The position numbers were made by a program, and so were the translations under genes. A model generated the notes under the pieces. The model saw only the letters and a list, made by a program, of their open reading frames with translations. It was not told the origin of the DNA and did no database searches. A stretch of 64,000 nucleotides of DNA from Lachnospiraceae bacterium (lineage in GTDB: Bacteria; Bacillota; Clostridia; Lachnospirales; Lachnospiraceae): NCBI GenBank assembly GCA_015057085.1, contig SVFB01000036.1, positions 62,001-126,000 on the forward strand, read 5' to 3'. Numbering within the stretch: the stretch's first letter is position 1; each line of letters begins with the position of its first letter. Below, piece by piece: positions 20,777 to 30,199 of this stretch.

Positions 20777-20812
20777 AGCTGCAGCGATTGATTTAGAATC
20801 GCTGCAGCTTTT
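20777..20812 (+). terminator. Intrinsic terminator after aacS
   Basis: AGCTGCAGCGATT and AATCGCTGCAGCT form a perfect 13-bp stem, followed by TTTTC. The structured repeat begins one base later. Confidence 0.9.
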
Positions 20813-20947
20813 CATATAATAGGGAATTCTTTCGAATTTCCTATTATATGAAAGCACTCCGTGCAGGATGCGCACTCGCGCGATAGGAATATGTTGCCTT
20901 CAGCAACCGCGCTCGGCGCGAGCATGTTGCAAGCAACATGCTTTTTT
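20813..20947 (+). repeat. Structured repeat, copy A
   Basis: Hairpin 1 (CATATAATAGG...CCTATTATATG) leads to the core AAAGCACTCCGTGCAGGATGCGC. Hairpin 2 has outer arms GCGCG/CGCGC, an unpaired ATAGGAATAT on its 5' side, inner arms GTTGC/GCAAC, and a closing GCGC/GCGC pair. Hairpin 3 is AGCATGTTGC-aa-GCAACATGCT followed by TTTTTT, a good terminator. Arms differ from copies C and D, but the pairing and core are kept. Confidence 0.8.
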
Positions 20948-21042
20948 AGAACTCCTATAAAACTAATGTAGTTTCCGGCTTTGTAATGTGCTAGAATAAG
21001 TGCATGGGCGTATGAAATCACCCGCGAAAGGAGAATGGCCAA

Positions 21043-21570
21043 ATGGAATTTAAGGATTTAATAAAAGAAAGAAGAAGTGTTCGTTCTTATCAGGCAGGAA
21101 AGGAAATCTCAGATGATACCATTAAGGAAATTATCGAAGAAGCTTTAATGGCTCCATCTTGGAAGAATTATCAGACTGCAAGATTTTATGTTGCAAATAC
21201 CCCGGAACGCATCGAGAAGGTTCGCGCATGCATGCCGGAATTTAACCAGAAGAGTAGCGCAAATGCATCCTATGTGATTACAACTTATGTCAAGGATACC
21301 GCAGGATTTACAGCAGGAAATCCGGATAATGAGTTGGGAAATAAGTGGGGAGCCTATGATTTAGGACTGTCCAATGCTTATTTTGTATTATCAGCAAAGA
21401 ACCATGGATTGGATACTTTGATTATGGGACTTCGCGATGCAGTGGAGCTTCGCAAGGCATTTAATATTCCAAAGACAGAGCAGGTTGCAGCAATCATTGC
21501 TCTTGGGTATGCAGAGGGAACTCCGGTTCTTCGTGCACGTAAGACTGTAGATGAGGTTACTCAGTTTTAA
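21043..21570 (+). CDS. Nitroreductase family protein
   Basis: 175-residue flavoprotein of the FMN-dependent nitroreductase family, using NAD(P)H to reduce nitro compounds, quinones or similar. FMN contacts are visible in KERRSVRSYQAGKEI (residues 8-22), APSWKNYQTARFYV and the C-terminal VAAIIALGYAEG. It is short for the family but complete. The ATG at 21043 follows AAAGGAG. The DMT transporter begins seven bases after its stop, so the pair is co-transcribed. Confidence 0.9.
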   Translation: MEFKDLIKERRSVRSYQAGKEISDDTIKEIIEEALMAPSWKNYQTARFYVANTPERIEKVRACMPEFNQKSSANASYVITTYVKDTAGFTAGNPDNELGNKWGAYDLGLSNAYFVLSAKNHGLDTLIMGLRDAVELRKAFNIPKTEQVAAIIALGYAEGTPVLRARKTVDEVTQF

Positions 21571-21576
21571 AGCAGT

Positions 21577-22482
21577 ATGAGCACAAACGAAAATTCTATT
21601 TTTACAAAGAAACAATTTGTGGTGCTATTTGCATTGCTGGCGATGTTTGCATGGGGTTGTGCCTATCCTTTCATTAAGCTGGGCATGATCGAGTGGGGCA
21701 TCGCCAGTCATGATGCCGGCGGAAAGATGCTCTTTGCAGGAGTTCGTTTTACGATAGCAGGTCTTTTGACTTTTATCATTGCAAAAGGAAAGGGCCAGCC
21801 GATTCTGGAAAAGCAACCGGGAAATCTTGGTTGGTTGTTTCTGCTGGGATTGGTAAATACTGCACTGCATTATTTTTGCTTTTATACGGGGCTGTCTAAT
21901 TGTGAGGGAGGAAAGGCCTCCATCATCAATTCTTTCAGCCCGTTTTTATTGATGCTGCTAGCGTTTGTGATTTTTCGGGAAAAAATGACGCGAAACAAAG
22001 GCATCGGAATTGTGCTGGGAATCATTGGCATCATTGTGGTAAACTTCGGAACACAATTGGGCGGATTTGCATGGAATGGTGAGGGCATGATTCTTTTGAA
22101 TTGTGTCTGTTCTGCCTTTGGAGGAATCCTGACGAGAGTGGTAACAAAGAAGGTTATGCCGATTACGGCGACAGCCTATAGTCTGGCCTTAGGCGGTTTG
22201 ATGTTGATTGCAGCAGGTTTGGTATGTGGCGGACGATTGAATCGTGTAACGGGAGCGGGCGTTTTGCTTTTGATTGGTTTGATTGCAATTTCGATGGTTG
22301 GATTTATTGTATATAATCAGCTGATTACCTATAATCCGATTACGGAAATTGCGATGTTTAATGCGCTGATTCCGGTGTTTGGGACTTTGATGAGTTGCCT
22401 GATGCTGAAGGAAGCCTTCGGCATCCAAAATCTGTTCGGTCTGTTGTTTATGGGGGCCGGAATCTATATCTTGCAAAAATAG
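21577..22482 (+). CDS. DMT-superfamily transporter (EamA type)
   Basis: 301 residues with ten hydrophobic segments in two EamA repeats. The first starts FVVLFALLAMFAWGCAYPFIKLG and the second starts GEGMILLNCVCSAFGGILTRVV. EamA proteins export amino acids or other small metabolites. It is probably co-transcribed with the nitroreductase. No distinct ribosome site precedes the ATG, suggesting translational coupling. Confidence 0.9.
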   Translation: MSTNENSIFTKKQFVVLFALLAMFAWGCAYPFIKLGMIEWGIASHDAGGKMLFAGVRFTIAGLLTFIIAKGKGQPILEKQPGNLGWLFLLGLVNTALHYFCFYTGLSNCEGGKASIINSFSPFLLMLLAFVIFREKMTRNKGIGIVLGIIGIIVVNFGTQLGGFAWNGEGMILLNCVCSAFGGILTRVVTKKVMPITATAYSLALGGLMLIAAGLVCGGRLNRVTGAGVLLLIGLIAISMVGFIVYNQLITYNPITEIAMFNALIPVFGTLMSCLMLKEAFGIQNLFGLLFMGAGIYILQK

Positions 22483-22525
22483 TAATCAGATGATTTAACG
22501 GAGAAAGCAAAAGAGTAGATTGCAT

Positions 22526-23044
22526 ATGGAAATTGAACGTAAATACTTATTAAAGACGCTTCCGGAGAATCCGGAACAATACGAATCCATCGAGATGGTG
22601 CAGGGATATTTGAATACGGAGCCTGTGGTTCGTGTGAGAAGAGAAAATGACCGCTATGTGATGACTTATAAAAGCAAGGGTCTGATTGCAAGGGAAGAAT
22701 ATAATCTTCCGCTGAACGAGGAAGCTTTTGCGCATCTGATTCAAAAGGCGGATGGGATTGTAATCGAAAAGACCAGATATCTGATTCCTTTAGAAGAAGG
22801 GGAGACAATTGCGAAGCGAGACAATGACGGTCATTTGATTCATGGAGGCAAGCTTGCGGAACTTGATATTTTTCATGGTGTCTTAGAGGGACTGAAATTC
22901 GTGGAAGTGGAGTTTGACTCCATTGAGCAGGCGAATGCCTTTGTGGCACCAAGCTGGTTTGGCGAGGATGTCAGCGAATCCGGAAATTATCAAAACAGCA
23001 AATTATCTCAATTTGGAATACCGAAGGAATATAAAGGAAAATAA
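22526..23044 (+). CDS. CYTH-domain protein (triphosphate tunnel enzyme)
   Basis: 172 residues from the ATG at 22526 (MEIERKYLL). The diagnostic ExExK motif is EIERK. Basic and acidic tunnel residues follow in RVRREND, MTYKSKG, EEYNLPL and ELDIFHG. CYTH proteins hydrolyse inorganic triphosphate or thiamine triphosphate, or bind nucleotides. The exact substrate is not readable. The Nudix gene begins five bases after its stop, making a phosphate-hydrolase pair. Confidence 0.9.
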   Translation: MEIERKYLLKTLPENPEQYESIEMVQGYLNTEPVVRVRRENDRYVMTYKSKGLIAREEYNLPLNEEAFAHLIQKADGIVIEKTRYLIPLEEGETIAKRDNDGHLIHGGKLAELDIFHGVLEGLKFVEVEFDSIEQANAFVAPSWFGEDVSESGNYQNSKLSQFGIPKEYKGK

Positions 23045-23048
23045 GTCT

Positions 23049-23552
23049 ATGAGAAATACCACACTTTGTTATATCGAAAAAAACGGCGCCTATCTGATGA
23101 TGCTGCGCAATAAGAAAAAGGTGGATGAAAATGCCGGAAAATGGATTGGCGTTGGCGGCAAATTCGAGGAGGGTGAAAGCCCGGAGGAATGTGTATGTCG
23201 CGAAGTAAAAGAAGAGACTGGACTTATTTTGACCGACTATCAATTTCGCGGAGTACTGACCTTTGTTTCAGATGAATGGGGAACGGAATATATGCATCTG
23301 TTTACTGCCACCGGATTCGAGGATCCAAAGCATGATGCGACTGAGTATGCGCATTTTGAAAATATGCCGGTTCCGGATTGCGAAGAAGGAGAACTTCGCT
23401 GGATTTTGAAAGAGAAGATAGAGGACTTGAATTTGTGGGAAGGGGATCGGCCCTTCTTGAAATTATTGGCAGAAGATGCTCCTTTTTTTACAATGCGATT
23501 GCAATATGAGGGAGATCGTTTGGTAAAGTCTGATTCGAAAGTCTATGAATAA
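23049..23552 (+). CDS. Nudix hydrolase (MutT-like)
   Basis: 167 residues from the ATG at 23049, behind AAGGAAAA. The track start at 22914 lies inside the CYTH gene in another frame. The Nudix box GGKFEEGESPEECVCREVKEETGL fits GX5EX7REUXEEXGU fully. N-terminal RNTTLCYIEKNGAYLMMLRNKKK matches 8-oxo-dGTP/NTP diphosphatase relatives of the MutT/NUDT1 type. The probable role is sanitation of oxidised nucleotides. Confidence 0.92.
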   Translation: MRNTTLCYIEKNGAYLMMLRNKKKVDENAGKWIGVGGKFEEGESPEECVCREVKEETGLILTDYQFRGVLTFVSDEWGTEYMHLFTATGFEDPKHDATEYAHFENMPVPDCEEGELRWILKEKIEDLNLWEGDRPFLKLLAEDAPFFTMRLQYEGDRLVKSDSKVYE

Positions 23553-23553
23553 G

Positions 23554-23585
23554 AAAACGCCTTGAGGTTATACTCAAGGCGTTTT
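23554..23585. terminator. Bidirectional terminator between Nudix and MFS genes
   Basis: AAAACGCCTTGAG-gttata-CTCAAGGCGTTTT has A-run and T-run on the two sides, so it can serve both converging genes. Confidence 0.92.
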
Positions 23586-23596
23586 GTGTTTAGAAT

Positions 23597-24829
23597 CTAT
23601 TCGTATAATTTTTTGTATCTTCTGCGGTCTAATCCAATCAAAGCAATGCTTCCAATCAGAGAGATTCCCAAAAGAACAAAGACAAAAATCCAGGCCGCAA
23701 CAGAGCCACTATGGTCATAGAACACTCCGACTGCCAGCATTGTGGCATTTCCAATGATGGTTTGAATCACTGTCATTACACCGTTAATGCGGCCACGGTG
23801 ACTGGCCGGCGTGCGTTCCGTAAGATAAGGTCCGCTGACAATGGTGGTTAAAATCTCGCCGAAGGTGAAGAGCGTAATGGCAATGTAGTAACTTGGGATA
23901 AAGCCCAATCCCACCAGAAAGATCACATATCCGACAAGCAAAGTTACAACACCTACCAGATTCTTTTTGGTGGCGCATAATTTCATAAATAAGTGGGTCA
24001 GAATCGGCGTGAAGATTACGACGATGATGCAATTTAAACTGGAGACACTTCCGTAGATCACAGCACCACTTTCACCGTGTACACGAGCCATATCCAGAGG
24101 CATCAGGTAACCATATTGTCCGTAAGCACCCCAGTAGAGAGCCATGATGACCACATAGAGAAGGACGACTTTATTTTCTTTTAAGATAGAAATCATAGAG
24201 GCGTCATCTCTTATGTTTTGATAAGCAGAAGCCGAGGAATCTTCTTCCTTCATCGGTGTGATGTCTTGAATAAAGAAGAAGATTAAAACCGTCGAAATTG
24301 CGATGGCGATTCCACTGATCAAAAAGGCAAGCCATAGGTGATGGTTAAATAAAATTCCCGCAATGGTAGGGGATGCGACCAAACCGATGTTAGAGCCTAA
24401 GTAGGAGAGGGAATATGCCCGCTCACGGTCTTTCGTCAGTGTCAGATCTGCGATAAGGGCCGTGTAAGCAGGATTCTCCATGCTCTGGCAAGTGGCCGCT
24501 ATGAGCATTAGGCCGATTGTGATATAGGAAAGCGGAATCAATGCACAAATAATATAGAAGATAATGGAAATCGCATCAAACAATACGATGATATTCTTCT
24601 TGTTGTGTGTGTCTGCGAGTCTTCCACCAAGCAGACCAAGTGGCATTTGAATTACACCGGCAACAATCATTACGATTGCAACCGTTGTGGCATTCATTCC
24701 TAATTTTTGGTTCAAGATTAAGGTGAGGACAGGCCAAACCATAGAACCTAAATTTGTAACAATACGGCCGACGAATAAAATGTAATTTTCTTTTCTTAAT
24801 CCTTTGTATTGTTGAAACATTTTAAGCAT
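23597..24829 (-). CDS. MFS transporter
   Basis: 410 residues with twelve hydrophobic segments and the MFS loop motif GGRLADTHNKKN between segments 2 and 3 (about residues 68-80). A cytoplasmic loop of about 30 residues (PMKEEDSSASAYQNIRDDASM) separates the halves. The second half has a related TERTPASHRGRINGV loop. Probably a drug/H+ antiporter-type exporter; substrate unknown. The start (ATG 24829, or 24820) lies only nine bases after a -10 box, so the leader is very short. Confidence 0.88.
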   Translation of the reverse strand: MLKMFQQYKGLRKENYILFVGRIVTNLGSMVWPVLTLILNQKLGMNATTVAIVMIVAGVIQMPLGLLGGRLADTHNKKNIIVLFDAISIIFYIICALIPLSYITIGLMLIAATCQSMENPAYTALIADLTLTKDRERAYSLSYLGSNIGLVASPTIAGILFNHHLWLAFLISGIAIAISTVLIFFFIQDITPMKEEDSSASAYQNIRDDASMISILKENKVVLLYVVIMALYWGAYGQYGYLMPLDMARVHGESGAVIYGSVSSLNCIIVVIFTPILTHLFMKLCATKKNLVGVVTLLVGYVIFLVGLGFIPSYYIAITLFTFGEILTTIVSGPYLTERTPASHRGRINGVMTVIQTIIGNATMLAVGVFYDHSGSVAAWIFVFVLLGISLIGSIALIGLDRRRYKKLYE

Positions 24830-24838
24830 AACTCGGAC

Positions 24839-24867
24839 ATTATAGCGCGATTGATTAAGAAATACAA
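24839..24867 (-). promoter_or_regulatory. Promoter of the MFS gene with a very short leader
   Basis: On the minus strand TTGTAT and TATAAT are spaced 17 bp. The first ATG lies nine bases after the -10 box, which leaves a leader of only a few nucleotides. Confidence 0.55.
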
Positions 24868-24996
24868 GGTCAGAGTTGCAGTTTTGAATGATTGACTGTT
24901 ATTTCTGTGATTTTGCAGTCGCATCCGGTAAGTTTGATGGAGCCTTTGATGTCATCATTTTTGATAATCAATCATATTTTTCCCTTCAGTTACAAA

Positions 24997-26355
24997 TTAA
25001 GTATTTTTATTTTTGATTTTGTGCCATACAATGATGAAACATATGATATGAGCGAAGCAGGTAACACTCCATGAAACCGGATAAGTCGCATAAAGTGACT
25101 CAATATAATGAAATCTTTCGGTTTGAAAGAATGTAAATATCCATATGAGTCGAAGTCCGCAAGCACCGATTAATGAGACAATCATAGGCATTACGGAATA
25201 TCCGAGTCCACGCAAAGAACCCACCATAACATCCATCATACCGCATAGGAAATATGGGGCGCAGATGTAAAGCAAACGGACGAGTCCGGCGGAAATTGCC
25301 TTTGGATTATTCGTATACAGATGAAGCAGCGGATCACCGAAAAAGACGGCAAGATTACCGAGAATCAATCCGGTCACAATTACGCACATCTGCGCGCGCA
25401 GAAGAATCGGAACAACCCGCTCCTTTTTTCCGGCTCCCATATTCTGGCTGGTAAAAGTAATGGCTGCCTGATGAAATGCATTCATGGATACATAGACAAA
25501 ACCTTCAATGGAGGCCGCAGCAGAATTCCCGGCAACCGTGATTTCACCAAAGGAGTTGACCGATGCCTGAATGATGACATTAGACAAAGAGAACAAAAGC
25601 CCCTGAAAGCTTGCAGGAAGTCCGATTTGTAAAATTCGAAAGAATTTATCTCTGTGAATATGAAGCTTGCTGATTTCAAAATGGATGGAACCTGTGCTTT
25701 GAATCAGGCATCGTAGAACCAAAAATGCGGAAACACATTGCGAAATGACAGTGGCGATGCCTACTCCTGCAACACTCATATGAAATACAATCACAAAGAA
25801 CAAATTCAATATCACATTGATAATTCCGGCAATGATTAAATAGTACAGTGGACGTTGTGTATCTCCTGTGGCTCGTAAAATTGCAGCACCGAAATTGTAC
25901 AATAGCATTGCAGGTGTTCCGAGAAAGTAGATTTGCAGATATAGGGTGGAAAGTTCACGGACGCCATCCGGAGAACCCATCCAAATCAGAAAGTATTTTG
26001 AAAAAAGAACACCAATTACCAGCAAAAAGATTCCGCTGACGAAACTTAGCAGGATAGAGGTGTGGATGGTTTCTGATAAATCCTTTTCCTGTTTGGCTGC
26101 AAAAAAGCGTGCTACCAACACATTGGTTCCGACGGATAATCCTAAAAACAGATTTACCATCAGATTGATAAGCGCAGATGTAGAACCAACTGCACCAAGA
26201 GCAGTATCACCGGCAAACTTACCGACTACAATGGTATCCGCAGCATTGAATAGCAGTTGAAGCAAGCTTGATGCCATAAGCGGTATAGCAAAGAGCAATA
26301 ATTTATTGAGAATCGGACCGGAGGTCATATCGATTTCATATTTCTTTTGTCGCAT
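24997..26355 (-). CDS. MATE-family efflux transporter
   Basis: 452 residues from the ATG at 26355 (MRQKKYEIDMTSGPI), eight bases after AGGA; the track's 26364 start overlaps that site. Twelve hydrophobic segments; typical MATE stretches are PLMASSLLQLLFNAADTIVVG and VAGNSAAASIEGFVY. MATE pumps export cationic drugs and metabolites by Na+ or H+ antiport. It resembles the clostridial NorM/DinF-like group, but the substrate is unknown. Confidence 0.93.
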   Translation of the reverse strand: MRQKKYEIDMTSGPILNKLLLFAIPLMASSLLQLLFNAADTIVVGKFAGDTALGAVGSTSALINLMVNLFLGLSVGTNVLVARFFAAKQEKDLSETIHTSILLSFVSGIFLLVIGVLFSKYFLIWMGSPDGVRELSTLYLQIYFLGTPAMLLYNFGAAILRATGDTQRPLYYLIIAGIINVILNLFFVIVFHMSVAGVGIATVISQCVSAFLVLRCLIQSTGSIHFEISKLHIHRDKFFRILQIGLPASFQGLLFSLSNVIIQASVNSFGEITVAGNSAAASIEGFVYVSMNAFHQAAITFTSQNMGAGKKERVVPILLRAQMCVIVTGLILGNLAVFFGDPLLHLYTNNPKAISAGLVRLLYICAPYFLCGMMDVMVGSLRGLGYSVMPMIVSLIGACGLRLIWIFTFFQTERFHYIESLYATYPVSWSVTCFAHIICFIIVWHKIKNKNT

Positions 26356-26447
26356 AAGTATCATCCTCGCATATAAAAAAGTCTTTCCTTACTATACTAC
26401 GATTTTACAAAAAATCAAATTGTCTGAATGGAATGAAAGAATCATTC

Positions 26448-26490
26448 TTGACAAAAAGTTAGCATGCTATTAAAATGGTTAGTGTGCTAA
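26448..26490 (+). promoter_or_regulatory. Promoter and MarR-type operators of the ABC exporter operon
   Basis: TTGACA and TAAAAT with 17-bp spacing. Two near-identical palindromes overlap it: TTAGCATGCTAT (26459-26470), which fills the end of the spacer, and TTAGTGTGCTAA (26479-26490), just after the -10. The layout suits repression by the MarR protein encoded as third gene of this operon (30200). Confidence 0.75.
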
Positions 26491-26527
26491 TTAGTAAGAG
26501 AAGAAAAAATAAAAGAGAGGTAATTTC

Positions 26528-28273
26528 ATGAAGACGATTTTGCGAGAACTCAAGCAGTATAAGCTTGTTTCTGTCGCGACTCCGATTTTTATGATCCTAG
26601 AGGTTGTGATGGAGACCATCATACCTTTTATGATGGGATCGATTGTGGACGACGGAGTTAAAGCAGGAAATTTAAACCACATCTTTTTGATGGGCGGATT
26701 AATGATTTTGGCAGCATGCTTTTCTGTTTTCTGCGGATTTATGGGCGGAAGATGCGGATCGATTGCCAGCACAGGTTTGGCCAGAAATCTGAGAGATGCA
26801 ATGTTTAAGAGAATTCAAAAATTCTCCTTTGCCAATATAGACCGCTTTTCCACTTCCGGTCTGGTAACACGTTTGACGACGGATGTAACCAATGTGCAAA
26901 ATGCATATATGATGATGCTTCGTATGGCATTCCGTGCACCGATTTCTGTGATTTCCGCAATGGCGATGTCATTTTTCATCAGCCCTCGCATTGCGATGAT
27001 TTATCTGGTTACGGTTTTAATCTTAGGTGTGATTCTTGCAGCAATTACACTTTCTGCTCACAAGTATTTTATTCAGGTATTCAATCGCTATGATGAATTA
27101 AATGAATCGGTACAGGAGAATGTTTCTGCGATTCGTGTTGTAAAAGCATATGTGAGAGAAGATTACGAAAAGAAACGTTTCGGCAAGGCCAGCCAGGTCA
27201 TCTATGATTTGTTCTGTAAGGCGGAAAAGATTTTGGCTTTTAACGGACCTGCAATGAATATGGCTGTATACAGCTGTATCATTTTAATCAGCTGGGTGGG
27301 CGCACAGATGGTAGTTTCCGGCGCATTGACAACCGGTAAATTGATGTCCTTATTGACTTATTGTATGAATATTTTGATGAATTTGATGATGCTTTCATTT
27401 GTATTTGTAATGCTTGCAATGTCAGCAGCATCCATTCGTCGTATTTCTCAGGTATTAACAGAAGAAAGCTCTTTGAAAAATTCTGAGAATCCTGATTATC
27501 AAGTGCCGGATGGAAGCATCGAGTTTAATGATGTCACATTCCGATACAACGAGACTTCCGACAAACCGGTACTCGATCATATCAATCTTTCGATTAAATC
27601 AGGTGAGACAATCGGTATTATCGGTGGAACCGGTTCATCCAAATCATCATTGGTTTCTTTGATCAGCCGTTTGTATGATGTTTCGGAAGGTGCTGTTTTG
27701 GTAGGCGGCAAGGATGTACGTTCCTATGATATGGATACTTTGCGCAACGAAGTATCTGTGGTATTGCAAAAGAATGTCTTGTTCTCCGGCTCAATCTACG
27801 ACAATCTGCGTTGGGGAGATATAGATGCGACTGATGAAGAATGTCAAAATGCCTGCAAGCTTGCCTGCGCCGATGAGTTTATAGGGCGTATGCCGGATGG
27901 CTACAATACGCATATAGAGCAGGGCGGCGCAAATGTTTCAGGAGGTCAGAAACAGAGACTTTGCATTGCAAGAGCACTCCTTAAGAAACCGAAAATCCTG
28001 ATTTTAGATGATTCCACCAGTGCGGTTGATACCGCTACGGATGCAAAAATCAGAAAAGCATTTGCAGAAGAAATTCCAAATACAACCAAAATCATCATTG
28101 CGCAACGTGTCTCATCTGTGCAGAACGCAGACCGCATTATCGTGATGGAAGACGGTCGGGTTGACGGTGTCGGAACCCATGAGGAATTATTACAGAATAA
28201 TGATATTTACCGCGAGGTTTATGAATCACAGACCGGCGGTTCCGGAGATTTTGATGAAGGAGGTGCGAACTAA
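26528..28273 (+). CDS. ABC exporter half-transporter with degenerate nucleotide site
   Basis: 581 residues: a six-segment membrane domain (1-310) and an ATPase domain. Walker A is GGTGSSKSSL, where the usual last glycine (GxGK) is serine. The signature VSGGQKQR is intact, but Walker B is ILILDDSTSAVD, with aspartate in place of the catalytic glutamate. Such a degenerate half-site is normal for one partner of heterodimeric exporters (BmrCD, TM287/288 type). The next gene starts on its stop codon and supplies the canonical site. Probably a drug or lipid exporter. Confidence 0.92.
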   Translation: MKTILRELKQYKLVSVATPIFMILEVVMETIIPFMMGSIVDDGVKAGNLNHIFLMGGLMILAACFSVFCGFMGGRCGSIASTGLARNLRDAMFKRIQKFSFANIDRFSTSGLVTRLTTDVTNVQNAYMMMLRMAFRAPISVISAMAMSFFISPRIAMIYLVTVLILGVILAAITLSAHKYFIQVFNRYDELNESVQENVSAIRVVKAYVREDYEKKRFGKASQVIYDLFCKAEKILAFNGPAMNMAVYSCIILISWVGAQMVVSGALTTGKLMSLLTYCMNILMNLMMLSFVFVMLAMSAASIRRISQVLTEESSLKNSENPDYQVPDGSIEFNDVTFRYNETSDKPVLDHINLSIKSGETIGIIGGTGSSKSSLVSLISRLYDVSEGAVLVGGKDVRSYDMDTLRNEVSVVLQKNVLFSGSIYDNLRWGDIDATDEECQNACKLACADEFIGRMPDGYNTHIEQGGANVSGGQKQRLCIARALLKKPKILILDDSTSAVDTATDAKIRKAFAEEIPNTTKIIIAQRVSSVQNADRIIVMEDGRVDGVGTHEELLQNNDIYREVYESQTGGSGDFDEGGAN

Positions 28274-30189
28274 TGGCAGAAGAAAAGGCAAAGCAGACTC
28301 CGCCACCACGTGGAATGCGTGGTCCGAGACCAAAGATTGAACATCCGGGAAAATTGATTTCACGGTTGATGAAATATATTACAAAAAAGTATCTGATTCA
28401 ATGTATTCTTGTGTTGATCTGTATTGTGGCAACGGTATTTTCCAGTGTACAGGGAACACTTTTTATGAGAAATTTGATTGATGATTATATCACACCGCTA
28501 ATCAATCAGGCGAATCCGGATTTCTCAAATCTGTTTCATGCACTAGTACGTGTGGCAATTTTCTATGCAATCGGTATTGTTGCATCTTATGTGCAGGCAA
28601 GGCTTGTACTTGTGATTTCACAGGGTACCATGAGACAGCTGCGAAATGATATGTTTAACCATATGCAAGGACTTCCGATTAAATATTTTGATACTCATGC
28701 GCATGGAGATATCATGTCAACCTATACAAACGATGTGGATACACTTCGTATGTTGATTAGCCAGAGTGTGCCGCAGTTGATTAACTCGCTGATTACCATT
28801 GTAATGGTATTTTGTATGATGGTTTATCTGTCAATTCCGCTTACGGCAGTTACACTGGCAATGATTGCAATCACTCTGTTTGTGACAAAGAAATTGGGCG
28901 GTTTGAGTTCAAAATATTTCCTGGCACAGCAGCGTGACCTTGCTACGGTAAACGGCTATATCGAAGAGATGATGGCCGGCCAGAAAGTGGTAAAGGTATT
29001 TACGCATGAAGAAGAGGCAATCAAGGATTTCGAGACATTAAATGATCAATTATTTGAAAGCGCGAAAAAAGCAAACATTTATGGTTCTATTTTAGGACCA
29101 ATCAATGCACAGCTGGGAAATGTCAGTTATGTGCTCTGTGCAGCAATCGGAGGTGCGATTGCTCTTAGCGGAACAACCGGATTCGAGATTGGATCCCTGG
29201 CAGCTTTCTTAAACTTTAACAAGAGCTTTAATATGCCAATTTCACAGCTTTCTCAGCAGGTTACCAATATTGTAATGGCACTTGCCGGAGCGGAGCGTAT
29301 TTTCGCATTGCTTGACGAAAAGCCGGAGACCGATGACGGATATGTCACACTTGTGCGTTGCAAGGAAGAGAATGGTTCCATTGTCGAATGTGATGAACGC
29401 ACCGGAATGTGGGCATGGAAACATACACATCAGGCAGATGGCTCTGTTGATTATGTGAGATTGGAAGGCAGTGTTGTCTTTGATGATGTGGACTTCGGTT
29501 ATACGGATGAGAAGATGGTGCTTCATAATATCAAGCTATTTGCAAAGCCGGGTCAAAAGATCGCTTTTGTTGGTTCAACAGGAGCCGGAAAGACGACGAT
29601 TACAAATTTGATCAATCGTTTTTATGATATTCAGGATGGCAAGATTCGTTACGACGGCATCAACGTAAATAAAATAAAGAAGGCAGATCTTAGAAAATCG
29701 CTGGGAATCGTACTTCAGGATACACATTTATTTACAGGTACCGTAATGGAAAACATTCGTTACGGAAAGCTTGAAGCAACCGATGAGGAAGTATTTGCAG
29801 CAGCAAAATTGGCTAATGCAGACAGATTTATTCGACAATTGCCGGATGGATATGATACGGTATTAACCGGAGATGGTGCAAATCTATCTCAAGGTCAAAG
29901 ACAGTTGTTGGCAATCGCAAGAGCAGCAATTGCAGATCCGCCATGCCTGATTTTGGATGAGGCAACTTCATCGATTGATACCAGAACAGAGCGAATCGTA
30001 CAGGATGGAATGGATAAGTTGATGGCAGGAAGAACGACCTTTGTGATTGCGCATCGACTTTCCACCGTTAAGAATTCGGATTGCATTGTGGTATTAGAGC
30101 AAGGCAGAATCATTGAAAAGGGTAATCATGATGAATTAATCGCCGAAAAGGGCAAGTACTATCAGCTCTATACAGGTAAGACAGCGTAG
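28273..30189 (+). CDS. ABC exporter half-transporter with canonical nucleotide site
   Basis: 638 residues. A Pro-rich cytosolic N-terminus (TPPPRGMRGPRP), a six-segment membrane domain, then an ATPase domain with Walker A GSTGAGKTT, signature LSQGQRQ and canonical Walker B LILDEATSSID plus the switch histidine in VIAHRLST. An insertion of about 50 residues (YVTLVRCKEENGSIVECD...) precedes the ATPase core. It overlaps the previous gene by one base (TAATG), so the two are made together as a heterodimer. Confidence 0.93.
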   Translation: MAEEKAKQTPPPRGMRGPRPKIEHPGKLISRLMKYITKKYLIQCILVLICIVATVFSSVQGTLFMRNLIDDYITPLINQANPDFSNLFHALVRVAIFYAIGIVASYVQARLVLVISQGTMRQLRNDMFNHMQGLPIKYFDTHAHGDIMSTYTNDVDTLRMLISQSVPQLINSLITIVMVFCMMVYLSIPLTAVTLAMIAITLFVTKKLGGLSSKYFLAQQRDLATVNGYIEEMMAGQKVVKVFTHEEEAIKDFETLNDQLFESAKKANIYGSILGPINAQLGNVSYVLCAAIGGAIALSGTTGFEIGSLAAFLNFNKSFNMPISQLSQQVTNIVMALAGAERIFALLDEKPETDDGYVTLVRCKEENGSIVECDERTGMWAWKHTHQADGSVDYVRLEGSVVFDDVDFGYTDEKMVLHNIKLFAKPGQKIAFVGSTGAGKTTITNLINRFYDIQDGKIRYDGINVNKIKKADLRKSLGIVLQDTHLFTGTVMENIRYGKLEATDEEVFAAAKLANADRFIRQLPDGYDTVLTGDGANLSQGQRQLLAIARAAIADPPCLILDEATSSIDTRTERIVQDGMDKLMAGRTTFVIAHRLSTVKNSDCIVVLEQGRIIEKGNHDELIAEKGKYYQLYTGKTA

Positions 30190-30199
30190 GAGGACAATT